Notes under the pieces: model-generated
The model's input: the letters and a program-made list of their open reading frames with translations, nothing else
Told to the model about the DNA's origin: nothing
Databases searched by the model: none
Shown: positions 1-7,640 of the stretch, in pieces
Numbering within the stretch: position 1 is the stretch's first letter
Layout of the letters: the number at the start of each line of letters is the position of its first letter
NCBI RefSeq assembly: GCF_030013905.1
Contig: NZ_CP124862.1
Location: 4,219,051-4,283,050 of the forward strand
Reading direction: 5' to 3'
Length of the DNA stretch: 64,000 bases
Source of the DNA: Petroclostridium sp. X23
Lineage (GTDB): Bacteria > Bacillota > Clostridia > SK-Y3
Program-made: the position numbers and the translations under genes

Positions 1-483
1 CAAGAAGTTCAAAAGTACTATACTTTGGACGGACACATATTGGGAATGGCGTTTATTGTGACAAGTGAATCTTGGTTCCAAAGCCTTGCACCGGAATTGC
101 AAGATGCCCTGATAAAAGCAGGGAAAGAGGCATCTTTTGCAGGGAGAGGAATCGTAAGAACAAGTGAATCGCTTGCTATTGAGACATTGAAACAAAAAGG
201 CGTAGATGTGTATGCGCCGACACCGGAAGAACTAAAAACCTTCAAAAAGGCACAAGAGCCGGTTATAAAATGGTTGAAAGAAAATATAGACCCTGTACTT
301 GTTGATGAGCTTGTTGAAACTGTTGCAAAAGGCGGTCAAATTGCCGCTGACAATCAGGCATCCACACAGCAGAAGCAGACACAATCCTCCAATTCGATAC
401 CTTATATCATAATAGCTGTGTTGATCGTAGCATTTATATTGTTCGCGTTTTTCAAAAGCAGAAATAAAAAAGCTGTTGCATAA
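1..483 (+). CDS. dctP: TRAP transporter substrate-binding protein, DctP family (3' part only)
   Basis: The window opens inside this gene; 160 codons remain. The sequence fits the C-terminal lobe of a DctP/TAXI-type extracellular solute receptor, which captures a carboxylate or sugar acid and hands it to the membrane subunits encoded just downstream. The last ~35 residues are unusual: a Gln/Ser-rich linker (QASTQQKQTQSSNS) is followed by a hydrophobic helix (IPYIIIAVLIVAFILFAFF) and a Lys/Arg tail, so the protein appears to be anchored at its C terminus. The usual Gram-positive anchor is an N-terminal lipid. There is no LPxTG motif. The family call rests on the neighbouring dctQ/dctM genes as much as on the partial sequence. 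Confidence 0.8.
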   Translation, partial: QEVQKYYTLDGHILGMAFIVTSESWFQSLAPELQDALIKAGKEASFAGRGIVRTSESLAIETLKQKGVDVYAPTPEELKTFKKAQEPVIKWLKENIDPVLVDELVETVAKGGQIAADNQASTQQKQTQSSNSIPYIIIAVLIVAFILFAFFKSRNKKAVA

Positions 484-535
484 ATTAAGTTTAATTTAGC
501 ATAGTACATTGTTGTTAGAGCAATGTTTGATTGGG

Positions 536-576
536 TGGGAGGTTGAATGACCAAATAGATATAACATAACCTCCCA
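536..576 (+). other. Stem-loop between dctP and dctQ
   Basis: A 9-bp perfect stem (TGGGAGGTT at 536-544, AACCTCCCA at 568-576) encloses a 23-nt loop. No T-run follows, so it is not a classical terminator. A hairpin between the binding-protein gene and the membrane-subunit genes could stabilise the upstream mRNA or reduce readthrough. That role is an inference. Confidence 0.45.
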
Positions 577-633
577 TTTATCATATTTACTTTATAAACA
601 CAGTATAGATTGTTTTTGGAGGGCTGATTAGGT

Positions 634-1134
634 ATGTCGAGTTTCATTGATATTTTTCTGGAATTTTTAGATTTTTTGGATGAGTTAGTAAAAAAGGTAT
701 GTATTTTTATTGCAGCGATGATGACTCTCACCATCATATTGCAGGTTTCATTTAGATATATACTGAAAAATCCCCTTGTATGGACCGAAGAGCTTTCCAG
801 ATACCTTATGATTTATATGGCATTCATAGGTGCAAGTTCTGTAATTAAAAGGTGGGAAAATATTTATGTAGACTATTTTATTAATAAACTCAAAGAGAAA
901 TCAAGAAATACATTATTACTGTTTATAAAGTTTTGTGTTTTAGCAGTATTAATGTCTATTTTATATCTTAGTATGACAGTTTTCCCAAATGTAAGCAGAA
1001 ATCAGGTTACAGCAGCAATGGGGATCAGCATGCTGTGGCCGCAAGCCGGGATGATCATAGGATTATTCCTTATGGTACTGCAGTTAATAGGAGTCATTAT
1101 AAGAGATATCACCGGAAGGGGGAATGAACAGTGA
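634..1134 (+). CDS. dctQ: TRAP transporter small permease, DctQ family
   Basis: 166 residues with four predicted membrane segments (around residues 28-48, 57-75, 90-113 and 130-155), the normal size and topology of DctQ. It carries the family signature WTEELSRYLMIYMAFIGA after the first helix. It pairs with the large permease in the membrane. GGAGGG upstream supports the ATG at 634. The TGA stop overlaps the GTG start of dctM, so the two are translationally coupled. Confidence 0.9.
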   Translation: MSSFIDIFLEFLDFLDELVKKVCIFIAAMMTLTIILQVSFRYILKNPLVWTEELSRYLMIYMAFIGASSVIKRWENIYVDYFINKLKEKSRNTLLLFIKFCVLAVLMSILYLSMTVFPNVSRNQVTAAMGISMLWPQAGMIIGLFLMVLQLIGVIIRDITGRGNEQ

Positions 1135-2420
1135 TAGAATTTACTCTAGCTACAGTTATTCTTGTTGTTACTCTGTTTTTAGGTGTTCCCATCGCCTTTG
1201 CCATAGGGATAACGACATTTATATATATTTTTACGACTAATCCACAAAATATAACCGTCATTCCTTTAAGAATGTTTGCAGGAGTTGATTCATTTATTCT
1301 GATGGCATTGCCGTTATTTGTACTTGCTGCGGAAATTATGGTGAAAGCAGGTATCTCAACAAAGCTATTCAATTTTGTCCGACTGATTCTTGGCAGATTA
1401 AGAGGTGGATTGGCATATGTAAACATCATGGCAAGTACGATTTTCGGCAGTATTTCAGGAGCGGCGCTTTCAGATATTGCAGGCCTAGGCTATGTGGAGA
1501 TCAATGCGATGAGGGACGATGGATATAAGAATGACTTTTCCTGTGCTATTACGGCTGCTTCATCCATTCAAAGTCCGTTGATTCCACCCAGCAACATTGC
1601 CGTACTATATGCAGGTATTATGGCATTATCTGTCGGTGCCATTTTTTTGGCAGGAATCATACCGGGACTTTTACTTGCAGGAGGCCAAATGCTATATACG
1701 GCTGTTATGGCTAAAAAACTGAACCTGCCTAAGCACGATAAAAAATATTCATCCCAGGAAGTATTTATGATTATAAAAGAAGGTGCAATTGCAATACTAA
1801 TGCCGGCAATTATTCTGGTAGGTATTTTAAAGGGATTTTTCACACCAACCGAAGCTGCAGGCATAGCAGTTCTTTATGCTGTGATTATTGGATTCTTATT
1901 GTTTCGTAATGTTGCAGTTAAGGATATTACGGCTGCCTTATGGACTTCTGCTCAAAATTCCGCAAGTTTATTTATTATTATATCTATTTCATCTGTTTTT
2001 GCATGGGCGCTGGGGGTCGAAAATGTTCCGGAACAAATTGCGCAGTTTTTATTAGGGATTACCGATAATCCGCTGATGATGCTGCTCATTGTTAACATCA
2101 TTCTGATTATTGTAGGCATGTGGATGGAAACAGGTGCCGCAATCGTTTTATTTGCACCTATATTGGCTCCTATTGCCTATAAAGTGGGTATACACCCTGT
2201 ACACTTTGCTGTGGTAATGATTGTAAATTTAACCGTTGGGCTGATTACTCCTCCTATAGGAGTTGTGCTTTATGCGACTGCTGCGGTAGGCAAAGAGAAG
2301 TTCGAAAATGTTGTAAAAGCTACTTTGCCATTTATAATAATAGGCTTTATTGTAGTAGCGGTGATGACACTGTTTCCGGAATTAGCGCTATTTCTACCGA
2401 GGTATTTTGGATTTATTTAA
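1131..2420 (+). CDS. dctM: TRAP transporter large permease, DctM family
   Basis: 429 residues, about twelve hydrophobic segments, the usual length for DctM. It is the ion-coupled transport channel of the TRAP system. Conserved family stretches are visible, including ASTIFGSISGAALSDIAGLG (about 98-117), QSPLIPPSNIAVLYA and NLTVGLITPPIGVVLY near the C terminus. The GTG start overlaps the dctQ stop. Substrate cannot be read from the sequence. The adjacent FadR regulator and DHDPS-family aldolase suggest a sugar acid or related carboxylate. Confidence 0.93.
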   Translation: MIEFTLATVILVVTLFLGVPIAFAIGITTFIYIFTTNPQNITVIPLRMFAGVDSFILMALPLFVLAAEIMVKAGISTKLFNFVRLILGRLRGGLAYVNIMASTIFGSISGAALSDIAGLGYVEINAMRDDGYKNDFSCAITAASSIQSPLIPPSNIAVLYAGIMALSVGAIFLAGIIPGLLLAGGQMLYTAVMAKKLNLPKHDKKYSSQEVFMIIKEGAIAILMPAIILVGILKGFFTPTEAAGIAVLYAVIIGFLLFRNVAVKDITAALWTSAQNSASLFIIISISSVFAWALGVENVPEQIAQFLLGITDNPLMMLLIVNIILIIVGMWMETGAAIVLFAPILAPIAYKVGIHPVHFAVVMIVNLTVGLITPPIGVVLYATAAVGKEKFENVVKATLPFIIIGFIVVAVMTLFPELALFLPRYFGFI

Positions 2421-2516
2421 ATTTAATGTGGCATCCCTGAGTTACAAGAAGGGTTATTGTCGGAAACTTCGTTGTTTAGCTTGTATAGTAATGGATAGAT
2501 ATTTGGATAAATACTA

Positions 2517-2568
2517 TTGACAATATAAAAAAAGTATACTATGATAATTACATGACGTCAGACAATTT
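2517..2568 (+). promoter_or_regulatory. Sigma-A promoter with overlapping operator for the FadR-type regulator
   Basis: TTGACA at 2517-2522, a 17-nt spacer and TATGAT at 2540-2545 form a near-consensus promoter, with transcription expected near 2552. The start region holds TGACGTCA (2553-2560) running into TCAGACAATT (2558-2567). The core GTCAGACA also occurs in the palindrome upstream of the paralogous regulator at 11850-12557. Its position over the transcription start suggests autorepression. The promoter is seen directly; the operator role is inferred. Confidence 0.75.
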
Positions 2569-2580
2569 AGAGGTGTTCAT

Positions 2581-3351
2581 ATGAAGCCTATAGAAAGAAT
2601 CTCCGTTACTGATATGACAGTACAAAATTTAAAAGAATTAATTATATCGGGAAATATAAAGATTGGCGATAAGCTTCCAACCGAAATGGAAATTTGCAGT
2701 GCGCTTAATATTAGCAGATCTACAGTAAGAGAAGCTATTCGTGTTTTACAAGCGATGGGTTTTGTAGAAATGAAACGAGGCAAAGGGGCGTTTGTAGCGA
2801 AAGTGACAGAGGACGATCCCACTCATATTATCAAGTGGTTTGTTGAACATGAAGTGCAAGTCACCGATTTTATGGAAGTCAGAATGGGAATTGAGCCATT
2901 AGGAGTAAAACTTGCAATTCAGAGGGCAACACCTAAGCAGATCAGTGAGTTGGAAGAAATCCATGCGAATTTTGAAAAGGCTATGGAAGGTCAGGATGTG
3001 GTTGCACTTTTAACAAATGATGAAGCTTTTCATAAACATATCATAAAGGCAACCCAAAATAATCTACTTATCAGCATTAATCAGCAAATATTGGACGTTT
3101 TTGCAGAATATAGGAGCAAGTCATTCACAATTAAAGAGATTTCTAAAAATGCATTAGAGCCGCATCGAAAAGTTTTAGACGCTATAAAAAGGAGAGATAT
3201 AGATGCGGGAGTTGAAGAAATGGCCAAGCATATTAACGGTTCGATAGAAGATATGCTGGATATGGCTAAAAAAATGAGTGTTCATAATAAAACATTATAT
3301 AAACAACTCTATCCGCAATTATCAAAAACATTAAGTTCTCTTGTAAAATAA
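2581..3351 (+). CDS. FadR-subfamily GntR transcriptional regulator
   Basis: 256 residues. The N-terminal winged helix-turn-helix (about 1-75) contains LPTEMEICSALNISRSTVRE, followed by an all-helical FCD effector domain (about 90-235) with the expected Asp/His metal-type positions (NDEAFHKHI and EPHRKVLDAI). FCD regulators usually respond to small organic acids or sugar acids. The gene lies between the TRAP genes and the aldolase/Tct genes and is closely similar to the minus-strand regulator at 11850-12557, for example in the first 20 residues and in EDDPxxIxxWFVxHxVxxTDFxEVRM. The two likely control the intervening genes. GAGGTG precedes the ATG. Confidence 0.9.
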   Translation: MKPIERISVTDMTVQNLKELIISGNIKIGDKLPTEMEICSALNISRSTVREAIRVLQAMGFVEMKRGKGAFVAKVTEDDPTHIIKWFVEHEVQVTDFMEVRMGIEPLGVKLAIQRATPKQISELEEIHANFEKAMEGQDVVALLTNDEAFHKHIIKATQNNLLISINQQILDVFAEYRSKSFTIKEISKNALEPHRKVLDAIKRRDIDAGVEEMAKHINGSIEDMLDMAKKMSVHNKTLYKQLYPQLSKTLSSLVK

Positions 3352-3376
3352 TAATAACAATTTTTTTATTGAACCT

Positions 3377-3424
3377 AATTGTCTGATCGCATACCTTTCC
3401 TAAGGTATGCGATGATAGGCAATT
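3377..3424 (+). promoter_or_regulatory. Long imperfect hairpin containing a second AATTGTCTGA site
   Basis: Arms at 3384-3395 and 3404-3415 pair over 11 of 12 positions around an 8-nt loop, and outer pairing extends to AATT/AATT at 3377 and 3421. No T-run follows. AATTGTCTGA (3377-3386) is the reverse complement of TCAGACAATT at 2558-2567, upstream of the regulator gene. This may be an operator for the same regulator in front of the aldolase gene, a transcript hairpin, or both. Confidence 0.5.
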
Positions 3425-3464
3425 AAGTATATACTCATAAATTTAACACATATCAGGAGGTCAG

Positions 3465-4352
3465 ATGATGAATAAGCAAGCGTTACGAGGAATTATTGCG
3501 CCATTAGTTACACCCTTTGATCAGAATGAAAATTTTGATGAGAAGACTTTTAGAAAGGAAGTACAATATTTGCTTAATACAGGCATCCATGGCATTAGTC
3601 CAGGGGGAAGTACAGGGGAAGGTGCGGTATTGAGTGATGAAGAACTGGTAAGAATGGTAGAAATCATCAAAGAAGAAAATAAGAATAATATTCCTATTGT
3701 AGCCGGTATTATTAGAAATTCTGCCAAAGATGCCGTAAAAGCAGGATTAGCAGTGAAAAAGGCGGGAGCAACTGCTTTGATGGTTACACCTACACATTAT
3801 AATGTTTTAGTACCGGATGAGGATGGAAATTTTGATTTTTATAAAAGACTTTCAGATGAAGTAGGCCTTTCCATCATCATATATAATGTCGTTCCACAAA
3901 ATCCGATAGGTCCGTCTTTGTTTAGCAGAATGTTAGAAAATATAGAGCATGTTGTTGGAATTAAGCAAAGTGTCGGCGGTATTCAGGCATTTTATGAGAT
4001 GAAGCTCTTATGTGGAGATAAAGGCTTGATTTATAGTGCTACAGATGACATGTTGTATTCAACTTTTGATTTAGGTGCAGATGGAGCGATTGCCGCAATA
4101 TTAACGGCTTTTCCGGAAATAAGTGTACGGATTTGGGATTTGGTACAGGAAGGCAATGGCGCACAAGCAAAAGAACTGCAGCACAAACTTTATCCGGCAT
4201 GGCAAGCAATCAAAGGTGACCACTTCCCAAGAAGAATCAAAGAAACACTGCACCAGCTAGGACGGGAAGTAGGAATCGCACGCAGTCCTATTTTAGAGGC
4301 TACCGAAAAGGAAAAGGAAAACATTAAGGCTGCGTTGAAGTATTTAGATTAA
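3465..4352 (+). CDS. DHDPS/N-acetylneuraminate lyase family aldolase
   Basis: 295 residues, a TIM-barrel Schiff-base aldolase or dehydratase. Visible family features are GGSTGE (48-53), the catalytic Tyr in IIYNVV (Tyr140) and the Schiff-base Lys in VGIKQS (Lys167). Members include dihydrodipicolinate synthase, sialic acid lyase, KDG/KDPGal aldolases and keto-deoxy-sugar-acid dehydratases. The position between a TRAP transporter and a Tct transporter argues for a catabolic keto-acid aldolase over lysine synthesis. The start could be the ATG at 3465 or 3468, since AGGAGG precedes both. It is followed 28 nt later by tctC. Confidence 0.88.
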   Translation: MMNKQALRGIIAPLVTPFDQNENFDEKTFRKEVQYLLNTGIHGISPGGSTGEGAVLSDEELVRMVEIIKEENKNNIPIVAGIIRNSAKDAVKAGLAVKKAGATALMVTPTHYNVLVPDEDGNFDFYKRLSDEVGLSIIIYNVVPQNPIGPSLFSRMLENIEHVVGIKQSVGGIQAFYEMKLLCGDKGLIYSATDDMLYSTFDLGADGAIAAILTAFPEISVRIWDLVQEGNGAQAKELQHKLYPAWQAIKGDHFPRRIKETLHQLGREVGIARSPILEATEKEKENIKAALKYLD

Positions 4353-4380
4353 GATATAATTAGTATAGGAGGAGAAAATA

Positions 4381-5439
4381 ATGTATAAAAGATTATTGGC
4401 ATTGGTATTGGTATTAGGCTTAGCAATAGGCGTTACAGCTTGTGGGACGTCAAATCAAGCATCTAGTCCGGAGCAAGCGAAAGACCAGAAACAGGCTGAG
4501 CAATCAAGTGAAGTAAAAAATGATTCCGATAAACAAGAAAAGACAGCAAGTGATTTCCCAAATAAACCTATTAAGTTAATTGTACCCTGGTCGGCTGGTG
4601 GGGGTACAGACGCAGTAGCAAGGGCTTTAGCGCAGACAGGAGAAAAATATTTAGGCACGACGGTGATTGTAGAGAATAAACCGGGTGGATCGGGAGCTGT
4701 AGGATTAGGAGAAGTGATGGCTGCTAAACCTGATGGATATACATTGGCGATATTACCTGTAGAACTCGGATTCCTGGATAAACAAGGTATCTACCCATTC
4801 AGTTTTGATAACTTTACGAGAATTATGAATTTGAATACAGATCCGTCCGCTTTGACTGTAAAGGCAGATGCACCTTGGAACACACTTGGAGAGTTTATTG
4901 AATATGCAAAAAAGAATCCTGGCAAGGTTAAAATCGGTAACTCCGGTACAGGCGTATTATGGCATTTAGCTGCTGCTTCTCTCGAAAGAAGTGCAGGAAT
5001 AAAAGTTACGCATGTTCCTTTTGATGGAGCAGCACCTGCAATTGCAGCAGTACTTGGAAAGCAAATCGATGCTGTTACGGTTAGCGGAGCAGAAGTATCC
5101 GCTCAAGTAAAAGCAGGAGAGATGAAAGTCTTAGCTGTATTGGGTGAGCAACGTTTGGATGTTTTCCCTGATGTTCCCACAGCGAAAGAAGAGGGTATTG
5201 ATGTAAATATCAATACGTTCAGAGGACTGGGCGGACCTGCTGATATTCCAGAAGATAGAGTAAAGATTTTACACGATGGGTTCAAAAAAATGATGGAAGA
5301 TCCGGCCTTTACGGATGTAATGAAGAAAATGGGACTTGGAATAGATTATAGAAATACGGAAAACTATATAAAGCTTACTGATGATACTGCACAAGCGTTA
5401 GAACCCGTATTAAAAGATCTTGGTCTCTATAAGAAATAA
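4381..5439 (+). CDS. tctC: Tripartite tricarboxylate transporter substrate-binding lipoprotein (TctC/Bug family)
   Basis: 352 residues. The signal peptide ends in a lipobox (GVTAC, Cys about 21), followed by a Gln/Glu/Lys-rich linker to about residue 60. The mature domain begins with the Bug signature (FPNKPIKLIVPWSAGGGTDA) and continues with VENKPGGSG. Bug proteins bind carboxylates such as citrate, tartrate or aromatic acids, with two waters bridging a carboxylate. AGGAGG sits at the right distance from the ATG. TctB and TctA follow after a 160-nt gap that contains a small GC-rich repeat. Confidence 0.93.
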   Translation: MYKRLLALVLVLGLAIGVTACGTSNQASSPEQAKDQKQAEQSSEVKNDSDKQEKTASDFPNKPIKLIVPWSAGGGTDAVARALAQTGEKYLGTTVIVENKPGGSGAVGLGEVMAAKPDGYTLAILPVELGFLDKQGIYPFSFDNFTRIMNLNTDPSALTVKADAPWNTLGEFIEYAKKNPGKVKIGNSGTGVLWHLAAASLERSAGIKVTHVPFDGAAPAIAAVLGKQIDAVTVSGAEVSAQVKAGEMKVLAVLGEQRLDVFPDVPTAKEEGIDVNINTFRGLGGPADIPEDRVKILHDGFKKMMEDPAFTDVMKKMGLGIDYRNTENYIKLTDDTAQALEPVLKDLGLYKK

Positions 5440-5510
5440 GATATATAGACTGAGAACTTCAAACTTATAATTCGCAAAATTTATATATCACACCAACGAT
5501 TAAGATGCTG

Positions 5511-5537
5511 TAGGGGCGGACGACTCTGTCCGCCCGC
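5511..5537 (+). repeat. GC-rich REP-like palindrome between tctC and tctB
   Basis: GGGCGGAC (5514-5521) and GTCCGCCC (5528-5535) form a perfect 8-bp stem with a 6-nt loop, flanked by TAG and GCAGA in strongly A+T-rich DNA. Short GTAGGGGCG...CGCCC palindromes of this type are, from memory, scattered through Clostridia genomes. As a transcript hairpin it may lower expression of tctBA relative to tctC. Confidence 0.55.
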
Positions 5538-5599
5538 AGATATGACAATAAGCTTTAAAGTTTTTTATCAATAATATTCCCTAAATAGGAGTAGATTAT

Positions 5600-6067
5600 A
5601 TGAATAAGAGAAGTATCAACTATATTGACGTAGGTATCGGAATTTTTATATATGTACTTACCATCTGTATTTTTATCGTAACTTCCACTTATCCCGAACC
5701 GCATATTAATCCTGTAGGGGCATCAACATTTCCAAGGGTTTTAAGCGTAGTCATGTGTATTACCGCCACTGTTCTGGTTTTTCAAGCGCTAAAAAACGGT
5801 GGCTACGAGCCTATTAAAATTAAGAATTTCCAAAAGGTATTATCTATAATCGCATTGTTAATTGCTTATACGTTAATACTTAAAAAAGTGGGATTTACCA
5901 TATCTACGATGGTACTTATGTTTTGTATTCTATATTTATTAGAAATGAAGAAGTACCGTTATCTAGTTTTAATTCCAATTATTGCAACACTTGTTATTCA
6001 ATATATTTTTCAAAAGTTTTTGAATGTACCTTTACCAGATGGTATTATTACACTTCTAAATAATTGA
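5600..6067 (+). CDS. tctB: Tripartite tricarboxylate transporter small subunit, TctB family
   Basis: 155 residues with about four membrane segments (roughly 10-30, 45-62, 78-97 and 105-145). The size, topology and position between tctC and tctA are those of TctB, a poorly conserved partner of the large subunit. AGGAG precedes the ATG. The end lies 20 nt before the tctA start. Confidence 0.85.
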   Translation: MNKRSINYIDVGIGIFIYVLTICIFIVTSTYPEPHINPVGASTFPRVLSVVMCITATVLVFQALKNGGYEPIKIKNFQKVLSIIALLIAYTLILKKVGFTISTMVLMFCILYLLEMKKYRYLVLIPIIATLVIQYIFQKFLNVPLPDGIITLLNN

Positions 6068-6087
6068 ACTACCGAAGGTGGGAGAAC

Positions 6088-7578
6088 ATGATTTCTTTAC
6101 TATTACAAGGTTTTGCAAATTTATTTGCATCGGGGTCAGCAGCTACTTTATTATTAGGTATGGTTTTTGGAATGATTATCGGAGCGTTGCCGGGACTTAC
6201 AGCAACAATGGGGATCGCCTTGCTGCTTCCTCTTACTTATACGGTATCTCCGGAAGCCGGTCTCTCATTATTGATAGGAATATTCGCCGGCGGTATTTAT
6301 GGTGGATCAGTTTCGGCGATTTTATTAAAAACGCCGGGAACTCCGGCAGCCGGAGCGACTCTGTTGGATGGATATCCGTTGGCTCAAAGCGGAAATGCCG
6401 GAAAAGCGTTAACGGTTGCCACCATATCTTCAGCAATTGGAGGTCTTATTGGTGCATTAACATTGTCCTTTCTAGCACCGCAAATTGCGAGGTTTGCTTT
6501 ATTATTCGGACCACCTGAATATGTATTGCTGGCACTGTATGGTCTCACGATGATTTCGTATGTTTCCGGTAAATCATTAGTAAAAGGCTATTTTGCCGGA
6601 CTATTTGGATTGTTGATTGCAACCATAGGGTTGGACCCAATTAACGGTTTCCCCAGATTTACATTTGGCAATTTGAATTTTTTAAACGGAATCTCGCTTT
6701 TGCCTGTGTTAATCGGTTTGTTTGCAATTTCCCAGGCATTGGAAAGTGCAGAGACATATGATGAAAAAGCTGCTGCACAAGCGGCTATCAAAAAATTAGG
6801 TATAAGTTTTAAGGAGTTTATTCATATTTTACCAACCATTATTAAGTCTGCATTTATAGGAACTTTTGTAGGTGCTATACCGGGAACCGGAACAGATATA
6901 GCTGCCTTTTTATCTTACGGAGAAGCAAAGAGGTCGTCCAAGCATCCGGAGAAATTCGGTACAGGCGTGATTGAGGGGGTTGCAGCGCCGGAGTCCGGCA
7001 ATAACGGTTGTGTAAATGGAGCATTAATACCAATGTTTACACTCGGAATTCCCGGTGAAGCAGCAACAGCTGTTGTATTGGGCGGTTTGATGGTTTTAGG
7101 ATTGCAGCCGGGACCATTATTATTTAAAGATAATCCTCAAATTATATATACTGTATTTGCAAGTACAATAACATCAAACTTAATGATGCTTGTACTTGGA
7201 ATCCTGGGAGCAAGAATTTTTGCAAAAATCCTATCATTGCCTAAAAATATTATTACAACACTAATTTTTGTATTTGCAATTGTAGGTTCGTACTCTATGA
7301 GGAATAATCTATTTGATGTATGGATTACTATTGTGTTCGGTGTACTGGGTTATTTTATGTCAAAAGCAGAATATCCGATTCCTCCCGTTCTTTTAGGAAT
7401 GATTCTTGGGCCAATGGTTGAGGCGAATTTGGGGCGTACACTTTTGATATCTGAAGGAAGTTACTCTATATTTGTCACAAGACCTATATCCATTTTCTTT
7501 ATTGTAGTCACGATATTTACCGTTGTATCATCCATTAGAAAAAAGAATAAACAAAAGGATATAGAATTTAACAGTTAA
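6088..7578 (+). CDS. tctA: Tripartite tricarboxylate transporter large permease, TctA family
   Basis: 496 residues with about 10-12 membrane segments. Clear TctA motifs are GALPGLTATMGIALLLP near the N terminus, GGIYGGSVSAILLKTPGTPA (about 70-90), GAIPGTGTDIAAFLSYGEAK and APESGNNG. I place the start at the ATG at 6088, which follows GGTGGGAG. An upstream in-frame TTG at 6064 would overlap tctB and has no ribosome site. This is the ion-coupled channel for the substrate bound by TctC. Confidence 0.93.
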   Translation: MISLLLQGFANLFASGSAATLLLGMVFGMIIGALPGLTATMGIALLLPLTYTVSPEAGLSLLIGIFAGGIYGGSVSAILLKTPGTPAAGATLLDGYPLAQSGNAGKALTVATISSAIGGLIGALTLSFLAPQIARFALLFGPPEYVLLALYGLTMISYVSGKSLVKGYFAGLFGLLIATIGLDPINGFPRFTFGNLNFLNGISLLPVLIGLFAISQALESAETYDEKAAAQAAIKKLGISFKEFIHILPTIIKSAFIGTFVGAIPGTGTDIAAFLSYGEAKRSSKHPEKFGTGVIEGVAAPESGNNGCVNGALIPMFTLGIPGEAATAVVLGGLMVLGLQPGPLLFKDNPQIIYTVFASTITSNLMMLVLGILGARIFAKILSLPKNIITTLIFVFAIVGSYSMRNNLFDVWITIVFGVLGYFMSKAEYPIPPVLLGMILGPMVEANLGRTLLISEGSYSIFVTRPISIFFIVVTIFTVVSSIRKKNKQKDIEFNS

Positions 7579-7640
7579 GAGTGTTTTGGCGATACCTCTG
7601 ATTTTAATGTCTAATTAAGAATGTTAAAGGAGGGATATTT

